64,000 nt of DNA from Sinorhizobium chiapasense (GTDB lineage: Bacteria > Pseudomonadota > Alphaproteobacteria > Rhizobiales > Rhizobiaceae), in the NCBI RefSeq assembly GCF_036488675.1, contig NZ_CP133148.1, positions 1,984,001 to 2,048,000 of the forward strand. Reading direction: 5' to 3'. Of this stretch, positions 32,349 to 40,962 are shown piece by piece (the first letter of the stretch is position 1; every line of letters begins with the position of its first letter). The position numbers and the translations under genes were made by a program. The notes under the pieces are model-generated. The model did no database searches, was not told the DNA's origin, and saw only the letters and a list, made by a program, of their open reading frames with translations.

Positions 32349-34403
32349 TCATCCCGGTATCCCTCCAACATGAGCCACCGACACCGGCTCTCCCCCCAGC
32401 GCCTCTGCAGCATTCTGCTGGCGTTTGAGGTTCAGTTCGGCGTCGATCTGGTAGCGCTTCAGGGCGCCCTTCTGCTGGAGTTCGGCGAGTTTCAGCTCGC
32501 GCTCGATCTCCAGCTTCCGCCGGTCGTTTTCCGCGGCAAGCCGCGCTCTTTCAGCGTCCGCCTGCTGCCGCATCTCAAGCTTCTGCATTTCCGGGTTCGG
32601 CTGGCTTGCACTCGCCTGCATCCGCCGCTGGATCTCCTCCGGCGACGGCTTCGAAAAATAGAGGTCGGGCGATTTCAGCCCCGCCGCTTCCACCGATTTG
32701 GCGATGCCGTTGTAAAGGTTGTCCGGCGAGACGTAGGGGTTGTCCGGACCCAGCGTCATCAGGAGCTTTTCCTGCAGCTGCTGGACCATCTGCACCATCA
32801 TCATGTCGCGCTCGCGCGTACCGGCGCCAAGCCCGGTATTGACCGTCGCGTCCATCTCGGCGTTCCAGTGGCGCGGATCGAAACTCACCCACTGGCCGCG
32901 CAGGCGCGCGACACGCGGCCGGTCCTGGTGCTTGATGACGAGGCGCAAGAGCCCCTTGAACACGCGCCTCAACCCTTGCGCAAAGGTGCGCACCATCAGC
33001 TCCGTCTGGCCGATCCCCGCCTGCTCGATCAGCGCCGTTGCCCGCGCCGTCATGTTCTGCAGCGCGTCCGGCGCAAGCCCGCTCGAGGCGTCGGAAATGC
33101 CGGTGCGATCCGTCGCCTCCTGATCGAGATAGGAAAGCATCGCGAAGGACTCCTTCGCCACGAACGGCACCACGGTGTAGCCGAGCGCGGCGCGGGCGTC
33201 GATGCCCTGGCTGACGCGGATCGGCTGGCCGAACTTCGGGTTGAGCACGGCTTCCGGATTGGCGATCGCGCCTTCCTGGACGATCGGCTGCTGGTTGTTC
33301 TGCCAGTAGAGATTGTCGAGCGTCTGGCGCATCAGCACGGTCTTCACCCGCTGGATTTCCGCCATGTCGTCGGTGACCGAGCCGCCCTCGCGCTGGTGCG
33401 GCCGCCGCTCGACGATCAGATCCGCGAAGGGCACCTCGTCCCATTCGTCGTTCGAAAGCAGGTTTTCCGCGCCCGTGCCGCCGGCAAAGACCAGCCGGCG
33501 CAGTTCCGCAATGCCGTCGTCGTCCGCGTCCACCTTCACGTAGAGCTCGTAATAATCCACTTCCTCCAGCGCCTTCGGCGCCGCATCCCGCGCCGCAAAG
33601 GCATCGCGCCTGCGGGTGAACTCCTCGGCGTCGCTGCCGCTGTCGCCGGTCGAAGCCGGCAGGCCTTCGATCAGCTCGCGGTCATGCCCCATCGCGATGA
33701 GATCAGAGCGGCGCATGCGCGTGGCAATGCCGGTGATCGGGCTCTCTTCGATCGAGAGCGCGTCCGGATGGATGAGGAACTCTTCGAGCGGCACCGCCGC
33801 CAGCCGCGGCGTGCCGCGCTCCACCTTGCGGCGGATCTTCACGTTGTAGCTCGGCTGTTCGATCACGCCCTGAGGGGTCTGGATCTTCCCGATCGTGTGC
33901 GACTGCTCCAAGACCTCGACCGCGTCGTCGCCGACGAGTTGCACCAAAGCGGCCTCGTCGAGCCCGGAATGGGTGGAGACCGCGACCGACACCTTGTCCT
34001 CGTACCACCAGCGGATCACGCCGTTGCGGAGCTTCAGGGCGTCGTGCGCCGCGTCCTGCACGGCGTCGTAGCCGTCGCTTTCGGGAAAGACGACGTAGTT
34101 GATGTAGTCGGTCGCCTGTTCCGCCGCCGCCTCGTCGCCCTCGTTGACGGGGGCGTATTCCACCACCTTGTCGTTGCCGAGAATGGTACGGATCAGCGAA
34201 GGCAGCACCTTCTTGATCGCCGCACGGCAATCGCGCGAAACGACCTTCGAGCGGTTGGCGTCCGCCGGCACGTCCTTCATCGTGCCGTCGTAATATTCCA
34301 TCGCCTTGATGCGATCGACCGCGAGCACATCGCGATAGTCCTCGCAGTCCTTCACCAGTTGGCTGACAAGCTGGGCCAGCCGTTCATCGGTCATTGCAGC
34401 CAT
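32349..34403 (-). CDS. P22-type phage portal protein
   Basis: A 684-residue protein. It has the N-terminal helical block (LVKDCEDYRDVLAVDRIKAM, then YYDGTMKDVP and RSKVVSRDCRAAIKKVLPSL) and AEQATDYINYVVF. It continues with RVSQGIDARAALGYTVVPFV, then DASSGLAPDALQNMTARATA near residue 430. A long Gln/Arg/Glu-rich helical C-terminus (IQRRMQASASQ, AELQQKGALKRYQID) follows, like the barrel region of P22-class portals. The gene is intact. Confidence 0.85.
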   Translation of the reverse strand: MAAMTDERLAQLVSQLVKDCEDYRDVLAVDRIKAMEYYDGTMKDVPADANRSKVVSRDCRAAIKKVLPSLIRTILGNDKVVEYAPVNEGDEAAAEQATDYINYVVFPESDGYDAVQDAAHDALKLRNGVIRWWYEDKVSVAVSTHSGLDEAALVQLVGDDAVEVLEQSHTIGKIQTPQGVIEQPSYNVKIRRKVERGTPRLAAVPLEEFLIHPDALSIEESPITGIATRMRRSDLIAMGHDRELIEGLPASTGDSGSDAEEFTRRRDAFAARDAAPKALEEVDYYELYVKVDADDDGIAELRRLVFAGGTGAENLLSNDEWDEVPFADLIVERRPHQREGGSVTDDMAEIQRVKTVLMRQTLDNLYWQNNQQPIVQEGAIANPEAVLNPKFGQPIRVSQGIDARAALGYTVVPFVAKESFAMLSYLDQEATDRTGISDASSGLAPDALQNMTARATALIEQAGIGQTELMVRTFAQGLRRVFKGLLRLVIKHQDRPRVARLRGQWVSFDPRHWNAEMDATVNTGLGAGTRERDMMMVQMVQQLQEKLLMTLGPDNPYVSPDNLYNGIAKSVEAAGLKSPDLYFSKPSPEEIQRRMQASASQPNPEMQKLEMRQQADAERARLAAENDRRKLEIERELKLAELQQKGALKRYQIDAELNLKRQQNAAEALGGEPVSVAHVGGIPG

Positions 34404-34707
34404 AGGAGAACCTTTCGGGCAGTAAATTCCTGATTTGTGTTTGCTTGGGTGCGCGCAGAAGGCGCGCTTTCACCAGCGCTTCGCGCGAGGAGGAGAAGAG
34501 ATACGTTGAGGAAGGGACGTCATGCAGTCTCATCATTGCTGCAGAAACCCAGCTCTTTCGCGTGCGGCGAAAGCGAAGCTACCCGGTTTGCTCCCGGAAG
34601 ATGGCACGCAACTGGCCGGGAACCCGGTGATCTTGCTAAGCTAAAGTGCGAACGCCGGCGGGATGATGTTATATCTCAATGGACCGCAACATCAGAGAGG
34701 CTGATCC
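34404..34707. other. Gap with no gene seen
   Basis: Upstream of the portal gene: no supported reading frame. AT content rises toward 34660-34690, where a promoter for the small plus-strand gene at 34708 may lie. Confidence 0.3.
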
Positions 34708-34896
34708 ATGTGGCTTAAACTGCACGACAACAACGGACCGATCTTCATCAACATGGACACTGTTACACACTTCCAGCGGGTAGAAGGGCAGCGGCGCACC
34801 ACTCTCGTCACTTTCGCGCCCAATGGCGGAACCTCCGTCATGCTCCACGTTCATGAGTCACCTGACGACATCATGGAAATGCTTTGGGAAGAGTAA
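34708..34896 (+). CDS. Small soluble protein
   Basis: A 62-residue protein (MWLKLHDNNGPIFINMDTVT, ending DDIMEMLWEE) with GAGAGG before the ATG. Predicted beta-rich followed by a helix. Not recognised; opposite strand to the virion genes. Confidence 0.6.
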   Translation: MWLKLHDNNGPIFINMDTVTHFQRVEGQRRTTLVTFAPNGGTSVMLHVHESPDDIMEMLWEE

Positions 34897-35093
34897 CACA
34901 GGTGGCCAATCTCGGCATCGCCTCCGACCGATGGAGAGCGAACCAAAACGCCCCAGCCGCGCAGCGCTCGGCGCACGCGACCACCGTCTATAGCACTACG
35001 CTCCGGGCTTCCAATGCAAGTGAGGGGCGCAGTCAAACGTTGCCATCTTCGGTAGCAGATCTTCCCTTCTGCAAAACCTCCCATAGTTAAGCC

Positions 35094-35200
35094 CTACAGC
35101 GCTGCGCGTCTTGCCAGACGCGCAAAAGACGCTGTAGCACTTTAGAATTGCTGCATGTTTTATCCCTAAATCGGCTACGATTTAACGAAACATGCAGTAG
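35094..35200. repeat. Intergenic mosaic repeat, full copy
   Basis: CTACAGCGCTGCGCGTC, GACGCTGTAGCAC and TTGCTGCATGTTT modules, followed by the AAATCGGC-TACGATTT stem and AAACATGCAGTAG. About 107 bp, with nested inverted repeats. Confidence 0.8.
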
Positions 35201-35229
35201 TCGGAAGCTTTCATCGGGAGTAAGAGGCC

Positions 35230-35391
35230 ATGTCGATCCTCATCAGCATCTTGATCACGTTCCTGGTCGTCATCCTGGTGCTTTATCTCGTAAATCGGCT
35301 TCCACTGGACGCGCGTGCGAAACAGATCGTCCAGGCCATCGTGATCATCATCGGCATCCTGTCACTGCTACGGTATTTGGCGGTCTTTTGA
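35230..35391 (+). CDS. Thivi_2564-family small membrane protein
   Basis: A 53-residue protein with two hydrophobic helices (ILISILITFLVVILVLYLVN and VQAIVIIIGILSLLRYL) separated by RLPLDARAKQ. This layout matches Thivi_2564-type membrane proteins. CGGGAGTAAGAGGCC precedes the ATG. Confidence 0.65.
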   Translation: MSILISILITFLVVILVLYLVNRLPLDARAKQIVQAIVIIIGILSLLRYLAVF

Positions 35392-35785
35392 TCGCGCCCT
35401 CGACACGATTCGGCGCGCCGTGACCCGTGGCGTCCGACGAGACGCGCGGCGCTCCGGGCCTGGATGTGTATAGCTTGTGAGGCTTTGAAAAACGCGCTCG
35501 AATTGACATCGTGGCGAACGTTCCCGACCGACCGACGGGCTGGTCTCGACGGAGACGCCGATTGGTCGCGCTTGCCCGCTGCCAAAAATAGCTACGAACA
35601 GTCAGTGAACCGGTGGCGGCAGATGCCGCCCATCACCCGTAATCTCCGGCCACGAGCTGAGGAGCATGGTATAATGCCGTCACGCTACAACGCCTCAACC
35701 TTTGTTATCCCTGGCCAACCATCGTGCAGGAACCAGTTGCACTGATGGCACGTTCTCGTATGTGCATGGAGTGGAGTTCGTTACG
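35392..35785. other. Gap with no gene seen
   Basis: Apart from short unconvincing frames, nothing is supported. The stretch 35560-35700 is less GC-rich and may hold the promoter of the following small gene. Confidence 0.3.
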
Positions 35786-35965
35786 ATGGCTGGAAAAGAT
35801 TACCGAGGACCGGAATATCACGCTTCGAGCGGCCTCCCCGTGGCCATTCTGCTGCTGTCTGTGCTCGGCATATCGGCCTATCTCTTTCTTGCAGGATCTT
35901 TGACGAGTGAAGAGCACGCCGCCGCGAGGGTTTACTTGCCGGCCGCACAGACCGAGACGCGATAA
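35786..35965 (+). CDS. Small single-helix membrane protein
   Basis: A 59-residue protein (MAGKDYRGPEYHASSGLPVA, then helix ILLLSVLGISAYLFLAG). GTGGAGTTCGTTACG precedes the ATG. An upstream ATG gives a longer, less likely product. Confidence 0.5.
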   Translation: MAGKDYRGPEYHASSGLPVAILLLSVLGISAYLFLAGSLTSEEHAAARVYLPAAQTETR

Positions 35966-35970
35966 CAGGC

Positions 35971-36190
35971 TCTAGAGCATCCCGCTTTCAAGTGGAATCA
36001 CTTGAAAGCGGATAAGATGCTCTAGAATCAAAGTGCTAGAGCGTCCTTTGTGCGTTCACTTGAACGCACGGCGCTCTAGACGCTACTGCATGATTCCTTA
36101 AATCGGAATCGATTTGACGACAAAATCATGCAGAAAACTCAAAGCTCTACCGCGATCTTTGCACGTCCGATCGGATGCGCGGCGCTGTAG
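35971..36190. repeat. Intergenic mosaic repeat, composite copy
   Basis: GAGCATCCCGCTTTCAAGTG pairs with the later CACTTGAAAGCGGATAAGAT; then GTGCTAGAGCGTCC, GTTCACTTGAACGCACGGCG, TACTGCATGATTCCTTAAAT and ATCATGCAG. Two module types are joined; the first also occurs at 61364-61470. Confidence 0.8.
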
Positions 36191-36260
36191 GCGTGAGGCT
36201 TCTGCCTCGCGGGCCCGCGAATGCCTCGAAATTCTCACATTCAGTGCCCCATGATGGGGA

Positions 36261-36389
36261 ATGAACAAGACCGGCATCGCCTTTCTGGCGCTTATACTCA
36301 TCCTCGTCGCTCTCGTCATGAGTATCCTGGCGTTCCATCCCGAACAGGAGGCGCCTCCGAGCAGACCGCCAATCGCGCCGAGCAACTAA
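36261..36389 (+). CDS. Small single-helix membrane protein
   Basis: A 42-residue protein (MNKTGIAFLALILILVALVM, then a Pro-rich tail EAPPSRPPIAPSN). GGGGA lies just before the ATG. Its stop is 1 bp before the tandem repeat. Confidence 0.5.
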   Translation: MNKTGIAFLALILILVALVMSILAFHPEQEAPPSRPPIAPSN

Positions 36390-36390
36390 A

Positions 36391-36546
36391 GCAATTCCAG
36401 AGAAAGTGTCGAGCGATTTTCCGCCCGGAATTGCGCAACTTCCAAAGCAATTCCAGGAAAAGTGTGGAGCGGTTTTCCGTCCGGAATTGCGTAACTTTCA
36501 AAGCAATCCCAGGAAAAAGTGTCGAGCGGTTTTCCGTCCGGAATAG
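36391..36546. repeat. Three tandem copies of a 56-bp palindromic unit
   Basis: Units start at 36391, 36447 and 36503 (the last is about 44 bp). Each reads GCAATTCCAGG, then GTGTCGAGCGGTTTTCC and GTCCGGAATTGC, so each can fold on itself through GCAATTCC/GGAATTGC. The same unit appears near 6759-6865. Confidence 0.85.
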
Positions 36547-36876
36547 TCTGAAAGCGCCGGATCCGGCTGCCTACGCCCACCGCTCGCCGCTTATGCAAAC
36601 ATCGGCTCAAGTAATTACGAACGCCAGAGGAACGCTTGGGGAACGAAACATGGACTTCTACTCCCCGTGGGCTAAGCCCTCGTCCGCGGCGCCGAAGGCG
36701 GAAATACCTCCTCCGGGTAGGGCTTATTCGGCAATCCGGAGGAGCCGCCGCCTGCCACGGGAGAGGCAGTCAGTTGCGAGCGGCGCACCTCTCCTGGCTG
36801 GGCTGCACAGCGCAGGAAACGGGTGGCTTCGGTGACATTGCGCGATCAACATGCTGATCAACCGACGGAGACAGCC
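36547..36876. other. Gap with no gene seen
   Basis: No supported reading frame. The short ORFs here lack ribosome binding sites. Confidence 0.3.
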
Positions 36877-37095
36877 ATGAGATCCCTCCTCGCACTCCAC
36901 ACCATCGCAATTGCGCGCGCCGATGGCCTTCGCCCGGAACTCGTCGAGGCCTTCAAACGGCAGGAGCCGCACGGATACGCGCTGCCCGGCGCCCGGGTGT
37001 CAGCAGAAATGGCGGGCGAAACGGATGAATGGAAGGCGATCGCCCCCGAGCGTTTGCCCGACATCACCCGCGTCAAACAACCTTCCGATCCGTAA
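36877..37095 (+). CDS. Small soluble protein
   Basis: A 72-residue protein (MRSLLALHTIAIARADGLRP, ending DITRVKQPSDP). ACGGAG precedes the ATG. It runs convergently into the end of the large terminase gene with a 23-bp overlap. Unknown. Confidence 0.5.
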   Translation: MRSLLALHTIAIARADGLRPELVEAFKRQEPHGYALPGARVSAEMAGETDEWKAIAPERLPDITRVKQPSDP

Positions 37096-38527
37096 ACTTC
37101 CACGCCGCGGCATCGACCTTCCCCCGCGCGAACCGCTTCATCATCAGCGCGTAACGTGAGGCCGAGAGAAGATCGTCGCGTTCCTTGACGACCCGGCCGT
37201 CCTTGCGGTGGTAGAGGCGGAATTCCTCGAACCAGTCGGCACAAGTGGAAAACACCTTCCAGCGCCCGGTCTGCATCCGCTGCAGCATCTCGGAAAGCCC
37301 CGCTTCGACGCCGTTGGTGCCGTCGTCGAAGGTTGCCCGCTCGGCAAGCAGCGCCAGCCCCTGCCCGCGATATTGCGACGCCAGCTGTTCGCCGCTGCCC
37401 TTGTCGTGCTGCAGGCCGTCATGCGGCCAGGCGAAGGGCAGCCACGGCCCCCAGGGTTTCAGCGCCGCCGCATGAATGATCGGCGTCGCCTCGCGCTCGC
37501 GATAGGTCCTCGTCACATAGAAGATGTCGGCGTCCCGGTCCCAGGCGCAGCCCGCGGCGGCGAAAGGGTGGTCCCAGCCGAAATCGAGCCCGCCGATCTG
37601 CACCCAATGCTTCGGGATTTCGAAGGGATCGACGCGGATCGTCTCCTCCGTCACCGGGAAGACACGCCCCGAACCGAGCGCCGGTACGCCCTTGGTGCGC
37701 GCCTCGCGCTCATGCGCCGGATAGCTGTCGATGATCCGCTGCCGCTCCTCCGCCGTATAATGCTCGGCATCCTCGATCGTCATGGTGATGACCTCGCGAT
37801 CCGGCGACTTTTCCATCAGATACCGCGCCACGACGCTGCTCAATCCTTTGAGCGGCGTGAACGTGACGGCGACCGCGCCGCGCGTCGCATTGGTGCGGGT
37901 GATCCCCTCGAAATAGACATCCTCCGGGGGCTCCTCGTCGAACCAGACATAGTCGACCGTGTTCGCCTGCCACTTGCCGCGCCCCTGTTCGTAGGCCTTG
38001 AAGAGCAGCGTCGAGGCGCCTCCCGTGACATGGCGCACCGTCAGGCTGTCGAGCGCGCCGGATGCGCCTGAACGCCGCGTGGTCGCCTGGATCGTCGCCT
38101 TCGGAATGAAGCCGGTGCCCCAGTCCTCCTCGTTGAGCGGCGGGCCGACCAGCAGCCGCTGCACGCCGTCGCGCGTCAGCTCATAGGATTCAGAGCCCGC
38201 CAGCATCACGACCGGCCTGTCGAACCGTCGCCCCCTCCACCAGTCCGGGTAGCGCCCCGTCAGGTGCATCGCCGCCTCCGCCGCGCCGGCAAGCGTCTTG
38301 CCGAGCTGGTTGCCGGCCATGAACAGCCGTTCGCGCACCGCGGCACCCGCCGTATGGAAATCGCGCTGCTTCGCATAGGGCCGGTAACCGGCGAGAATAT
38401 TGGTGCGCCGCCGCCGGTCGAGTTCGGCCATCAGCACCGCCTGTTCTTTGAGCAACGCGTGGAGATCTGACGGTTGTCCGAAGGCGCCCGATATCGCCGT
38501 TACAGGCTCGGTCGATCGGTTTGGCAT
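37073..38527 (-). CDS. Phage terminase large subunit
   Basis: A 484-residue ATPase-nuclease. Walker A-type motif MAGNQLGKT (residues about 70-78), Walker B VDYVWFDEEPP (about 192-202), coupling-type segment AVTFTPLKG. The nuclease domain begins GGLDFGWDHPFAAAGC with the metal-binding Asp, and has KPWGPWLPFAWPHDG later. Length and motifs fit the terminase_6 group. It would translocate DNA into the prohead and cut it. The gene is intact. Confidence 0.9.
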   Translation of the reverse strand: MPNRSTEPVTAISGAFGQPSDLHALLKEQAVLMAELDRRRRTNILAGYRPYAKQRDFHTAGAAVRERLFMAGNQLGKTLAGAAEAAMHLTGRYPDWWRGRRFDRPVVMLAGSESYELTRDGVQRLLVGPPLNEEDWGTGFIPKATIQATTRRSGASGALDSLTVRHVTGGASTLLFKAYEQGRGKWQANTVDYVWFDEEPPEDVYFEGITRTNATRGAVAVTFTPLKGLSSVVARYLMEKSPDREVITMTIEDAEHYTAEERQRIIDSYPAHEREARTKGVPALGSGRVFPVTEETIRVDPFEIPKHWVQIGGLDFGWDHPFAAAGCAWDRDADIFYVTRTYREREATPIIHAAALKPWGPWLPFAWPHDGLQHDKGSGEQLASQYRGQGLALLAERATFDDGTNGVEAGLSEMLQRMQTGRWKVFSTCADWFEEFRLYHRKDGRVVKERDDLLSASRYALMMKRFARGKVDAAAWKFTDRKVV

Positions 38528-38602
38528 TTTTTCTCCGCCGGTTCGCGCATTGTTCCATCATTGGCTCTTGCCTTTGGCGAGCAGTCGTGGAAATTCCACC
38601 GA

Positions 38603-38848
38603 ATGAGAATCAGCCGTACCTTATTGATTACGCTCTGCCTCTCGGCGCTGGCGTCCTCGTGCACCGAGACCGCCGAAGCGCCCGCGCCCGCACGCCGCCC
38701 CAAGGTGGCCGCCGCTGTCGTCGATAATTCGCCGCGCCAATGCGCGACCCGCCTGACGCAGTGCTACTACGGCACCGGTCCGGCCGGCGAACCCTGCTCC
38801 TGCTGGTCGAGCGAAGGCGCTCCCGACCACGGCATCACCACCAAGTAA
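38603..38848 (+). CDS. Small lipoprotein
   Basis: An 81-residue protein with signal MRISRTLLITLCLSALASSC (lipobox LASSC). The mature part has Cys in RQCATRLTQCYYGTGPAGEP and PCSCWSSEG, possibly disulfide bonded. Unknown; opposite strand to the terminase genes. Confidence 0.65.
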   Translation: MRISRTLLITLCLSALASSCTETAEAPAPARRPKVAAAVVDNSPRQCATRLTQCYYGTGPAGEPCSCWSSEGAPDHGITTK

Positions 38849-39088
38849 GTCGAGAGTCGCGAAGATCGCCCCGCCGCCGGCGGCCGGCGATGCCATCACT
38901 GCAAAGATATCTAAGGGAAACCGCCCTCGCGCGTCTTATCGGACGCACGGCATTCGGCTTGCGCCGGCCGCCATCAATCAGTCGTTAACCATATTTCACG
39001 TTACCGGGGGAACAACTCGATCGGCGCCACACGAATATCGTCATCGCACGCTCTGAAGAGACGGACGACAACAACGCGCTTGAAAGGG

Positions 39089-39241
39089 ATGGAGATGGTC
39101 AAAACTGGTCTTGGCGCTTCGATAGCTGCTCTCACCTTCTCCATTGCCGTGTCCGCGGTTCTTCATGTCGCCTTGGCCCAGAATCGAACAGAGGCCGTCC
39201 CCGCCGTGTCGGCCGAGATAACCTCTTCGATCTCGAAATGA
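39089..39241 (+). CDS. Small exported or membrane peptide
   Basis: A 50-residue protein (MEMVKTGLGASIAALTFSIA then VSAVLHVALAQNRTEAVPAV). One hydrophobic segment; may be a signal peptide with a short mature end. GAAAGGG precedes the ATG; ATG 39095 is an alternative start. Confidence 0.45.
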   Translation: MEMVKTGLGASIAALTFSIAVSAVLHVALAQNRTEAVPAVSAEITSSISK

Positions 39242-39456
39242 GGTGATCGCCCCGTCCGGGAAGGCCCGACTGGATGGGGCTGACGCGGTTGCCTGCGCGT
39301 CACGCGGCGCGATAGCCGCGCTGGGCCTTCGTACTTACCCTGAAAACGTCGCAACCCTCACCCCGGTTCCAATTCCGGGTTCGCTTCACACCCCTCTTGC
39401 GCTTCCTTCGGTGCTGGCCAATGCTTGAACGGACCGGCTCACCGAAGGAGCACACC

Positions 39457-39798
39457 ATGATCGAAGGTCATTGCCATTGCAGGTCGGTGCGCATCACCGT
39501 TCCCATCCGCCCCGAGACGCTCGGTGATTGCAACTGTTCCATCTGCAGCCGGCTCGGCGCGCTCTGGGGTTACTATCCTGTGAACGACGTCAAGATCAGC
39601 GACGAGCAGAAAACACTTGTCGGCTATGTCCAGGGCGACGCAACGCTCACCATGCACCATTGCGGGCGCTGCGGCTGCACGACCCATTGGTCGCCGCGCG
39701 GGCGCAACGCCTCGCGCATGGGTGTCAACATGCGGATGTTCGACCGCGCCGTCTGGGAGGAAATCCCGCACCGGCTGATCGACGGCGCAAGCTGGTGA
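39457..39798 (+). CDS. GFA (glutathione-dependent formaldehyde-activating-like) family protein
   Basis: A 113-residue zinc-binding protein. Metal-ligand motifs are EGHCHCRSV at the N-terminus, CNCSICSRLGALWGYY, and CGRCGCTTHWSPRG. The pattern and length fit the GFA/CENP-V domain. GAAGGAG precedes ATG 39457. Many members have no proven activity. Confidence 0.88.
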   Translation: MIEGHCHCRSVRITVPIRPETLGDCNCSICSRLGALWGYYPVNDVKISDEQKTLVGYVQGDATLTMHHCGRCGCTTHWSPRGRNASRMGVNMRMFDRAVWEEIPHRLIDGASW

Positions 39799-39854
39799 AC
39801 CCCCGCTTGTCAGCACGAGCGATTCGACCGACTTGGGCGTGGCCACGAGGGCGC

Positions 39855-40010
39855 TCAGATCCTGCCCATCAGCAAGAGAACAAGCAGCACGACCACCAGG
39901 ACGCCGAGAATACCGGAAGGGCCATAGCCCCAGGCGTTCGAATGGGGCCAGGCGGGAAAGGCGCCGATCAGGAGCAGGATGAGAATAACGAGAAGTACGG
40001 TTCCAAGCAT
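39855..40010 (-). CDS. DUF3309 family small membrane protein
   Basis: A 51-residue protein (MLGTVLLVILILLLIGAFPA, then WPHSNAWGYGPSG, then LGVLVVVLLVLLLMGRI). Two hydrophobic helices around the WPHSxxWGYxPSG loop are diagnostic for DUF3309. Confidence 0.85.
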   Translation of the reverse strand: MLGTVLLVILILLLIGAFPAWPHSNAWGYGPSGILGVLVVVLLVLLLMGRI

Positions 40011-40347
40011 TTCGCAATCCTCCGCTCGCATAATTCGATCCGCGGATGAAACTATGCAGCAATAGAAGGTGCCGCCGTGCTATTGGCGCGGGTGCGCTGG
40101 CGCAGCGGGGTGTTTTCTTCCCTACCGAATTCCCGCCGTCGCAATAAGTTCCGCTAAAATCGCGCGACCGACCGTCGGAAAAACCTCTTTCTCCCGCCAG
40201 CAATGCTGCAGTGCCGACTCGCCCTCCGGAAATATTTCGATTGTAACATCGGTAACAGCGTCGGCGCGCCAAAGATCCTTTGATAGCCTCGTTCTCGGGC
40301 CTCTGAGAACATGCTAAATTTCTGTCGGCAACAGAGGGGGAGAATCA
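40011..40347. other. Gap with no gene seen
   Basis: Between divergent DUF3309 and the membrane-protein gene. No reading frame is supported. It presumably holds both promoters. Confidence 0.35.
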
Positions 40348-40752
40348 ATGCCACGCATCGCAAATCTTTACTTCAAGACCGCCATCATTTTTCTGATCGC
40401 CGGCATCTCGGTCGGACTTCACATGTCGATTTCGGGCAATCACGCGCCCACCGGCGCCCATGCCCACGCCAACCTGCTCGGCTGGGTCACCATGGCGCTC
40501 TTCGGCGTCTACCACGCGCTCAATCCGCGCAAGGCCGAGAAGCGCCTGGCGATGATCCAGTACGTCGTATACACCTTCGGCGTCGCGGTGCTGATCCCGT
40601 CGCTTTATCTGCTGCTTTCTGGAAACGCGGCGATGGAACCGATCGTCGCCATTTCCTCGCTGATCGCGTTCGCCGGCGTGCTGATGTTCGCCGTCATCAT
40701 CTTCTCGGGCAGCGAGGCAGCGGTTCCCGCCAGCGCCTCTGCGATCCGCTGA
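40348..40752 (+). CDS. Four-helix membrane protein resembling a cytochrome oxidase subunit I fragment
   Basis: A 134-residue protein with about four helices. GNHAPTGAHAHANLLGWVTM contains His residues in a context like the HxHxxLLGW segment of haem-copper oxidase and NnrS-like proteins. It starts at ATG 40348 after AGGGGGAGAATCA and ends with a terminator. Haem or metal binding is possible but unproven. Confidence 0.65.
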   Translation: MPRIANLYFKTAIIFLIAGISVGLHMSISGNHAPTGAHAHANLLGWVTMALFGVYHALNPRKAEKRLAMIQYVVYTFGVAVLIPSLYLLLSGNAAMEPIVAISSLIAFAGVLMFAVIIFSGSEAAVPASASAIR

Positions 40753-40796
40753 TCAGACTGCGTTAAATCGGCACCGGTTTAATGAAACATGCAATT

Positions 40797-40830
40797 GGGA
40801 TGAGGTGGGGCTCCACCTCATCCTTCTTGT
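40797..40830 (+). terminator. Rho-independent-like terminator
   Basis: GGATGAGGTGG-GGCT-CCACCTCATCC is followed by TTCTTGTT. It lies 45 bp after the membrane-protein stop. Confidence 0.7.
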
Positions 40831-40841
40831 TGAAAGGTCCC

Positions 40842-40948
40842 CTACAGCGCCGCGCGTCTTATCGGACGCGCAAAGGACGTTGTAGCACCTTGAATTGCTG
40901 CATGTTTTTGTCCTCAAATCGGCTACGATTTAAGGAAACATGCAGTAG
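40842..40948. repeat. Intergenic mosaic repeat, full copy
   Basis: CTACAGCGCCGCGCGTC, GGACGTTGTAGCAC, TTGCTGCATGTTTTTGTCC, then the AAATCGGC-TACGATTT stem and AAACATGCAGTAG. Almost identical to 46597-46703 and 62495-62601. Confidence 0.8.
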
Positions 40949-40962
40949 CGCATTGAACTGAT

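Noticed and set aside
32370..34433. 687-codon plus-strand ORF opposite the portal gene
   Set aside because: Mirror frame with His/Arg/Leu-rich composition; the portal reading has family motifs.
36391..36546. CRISPR array
   Set aside because: Only three units directly abutting each other with no unique spacers.
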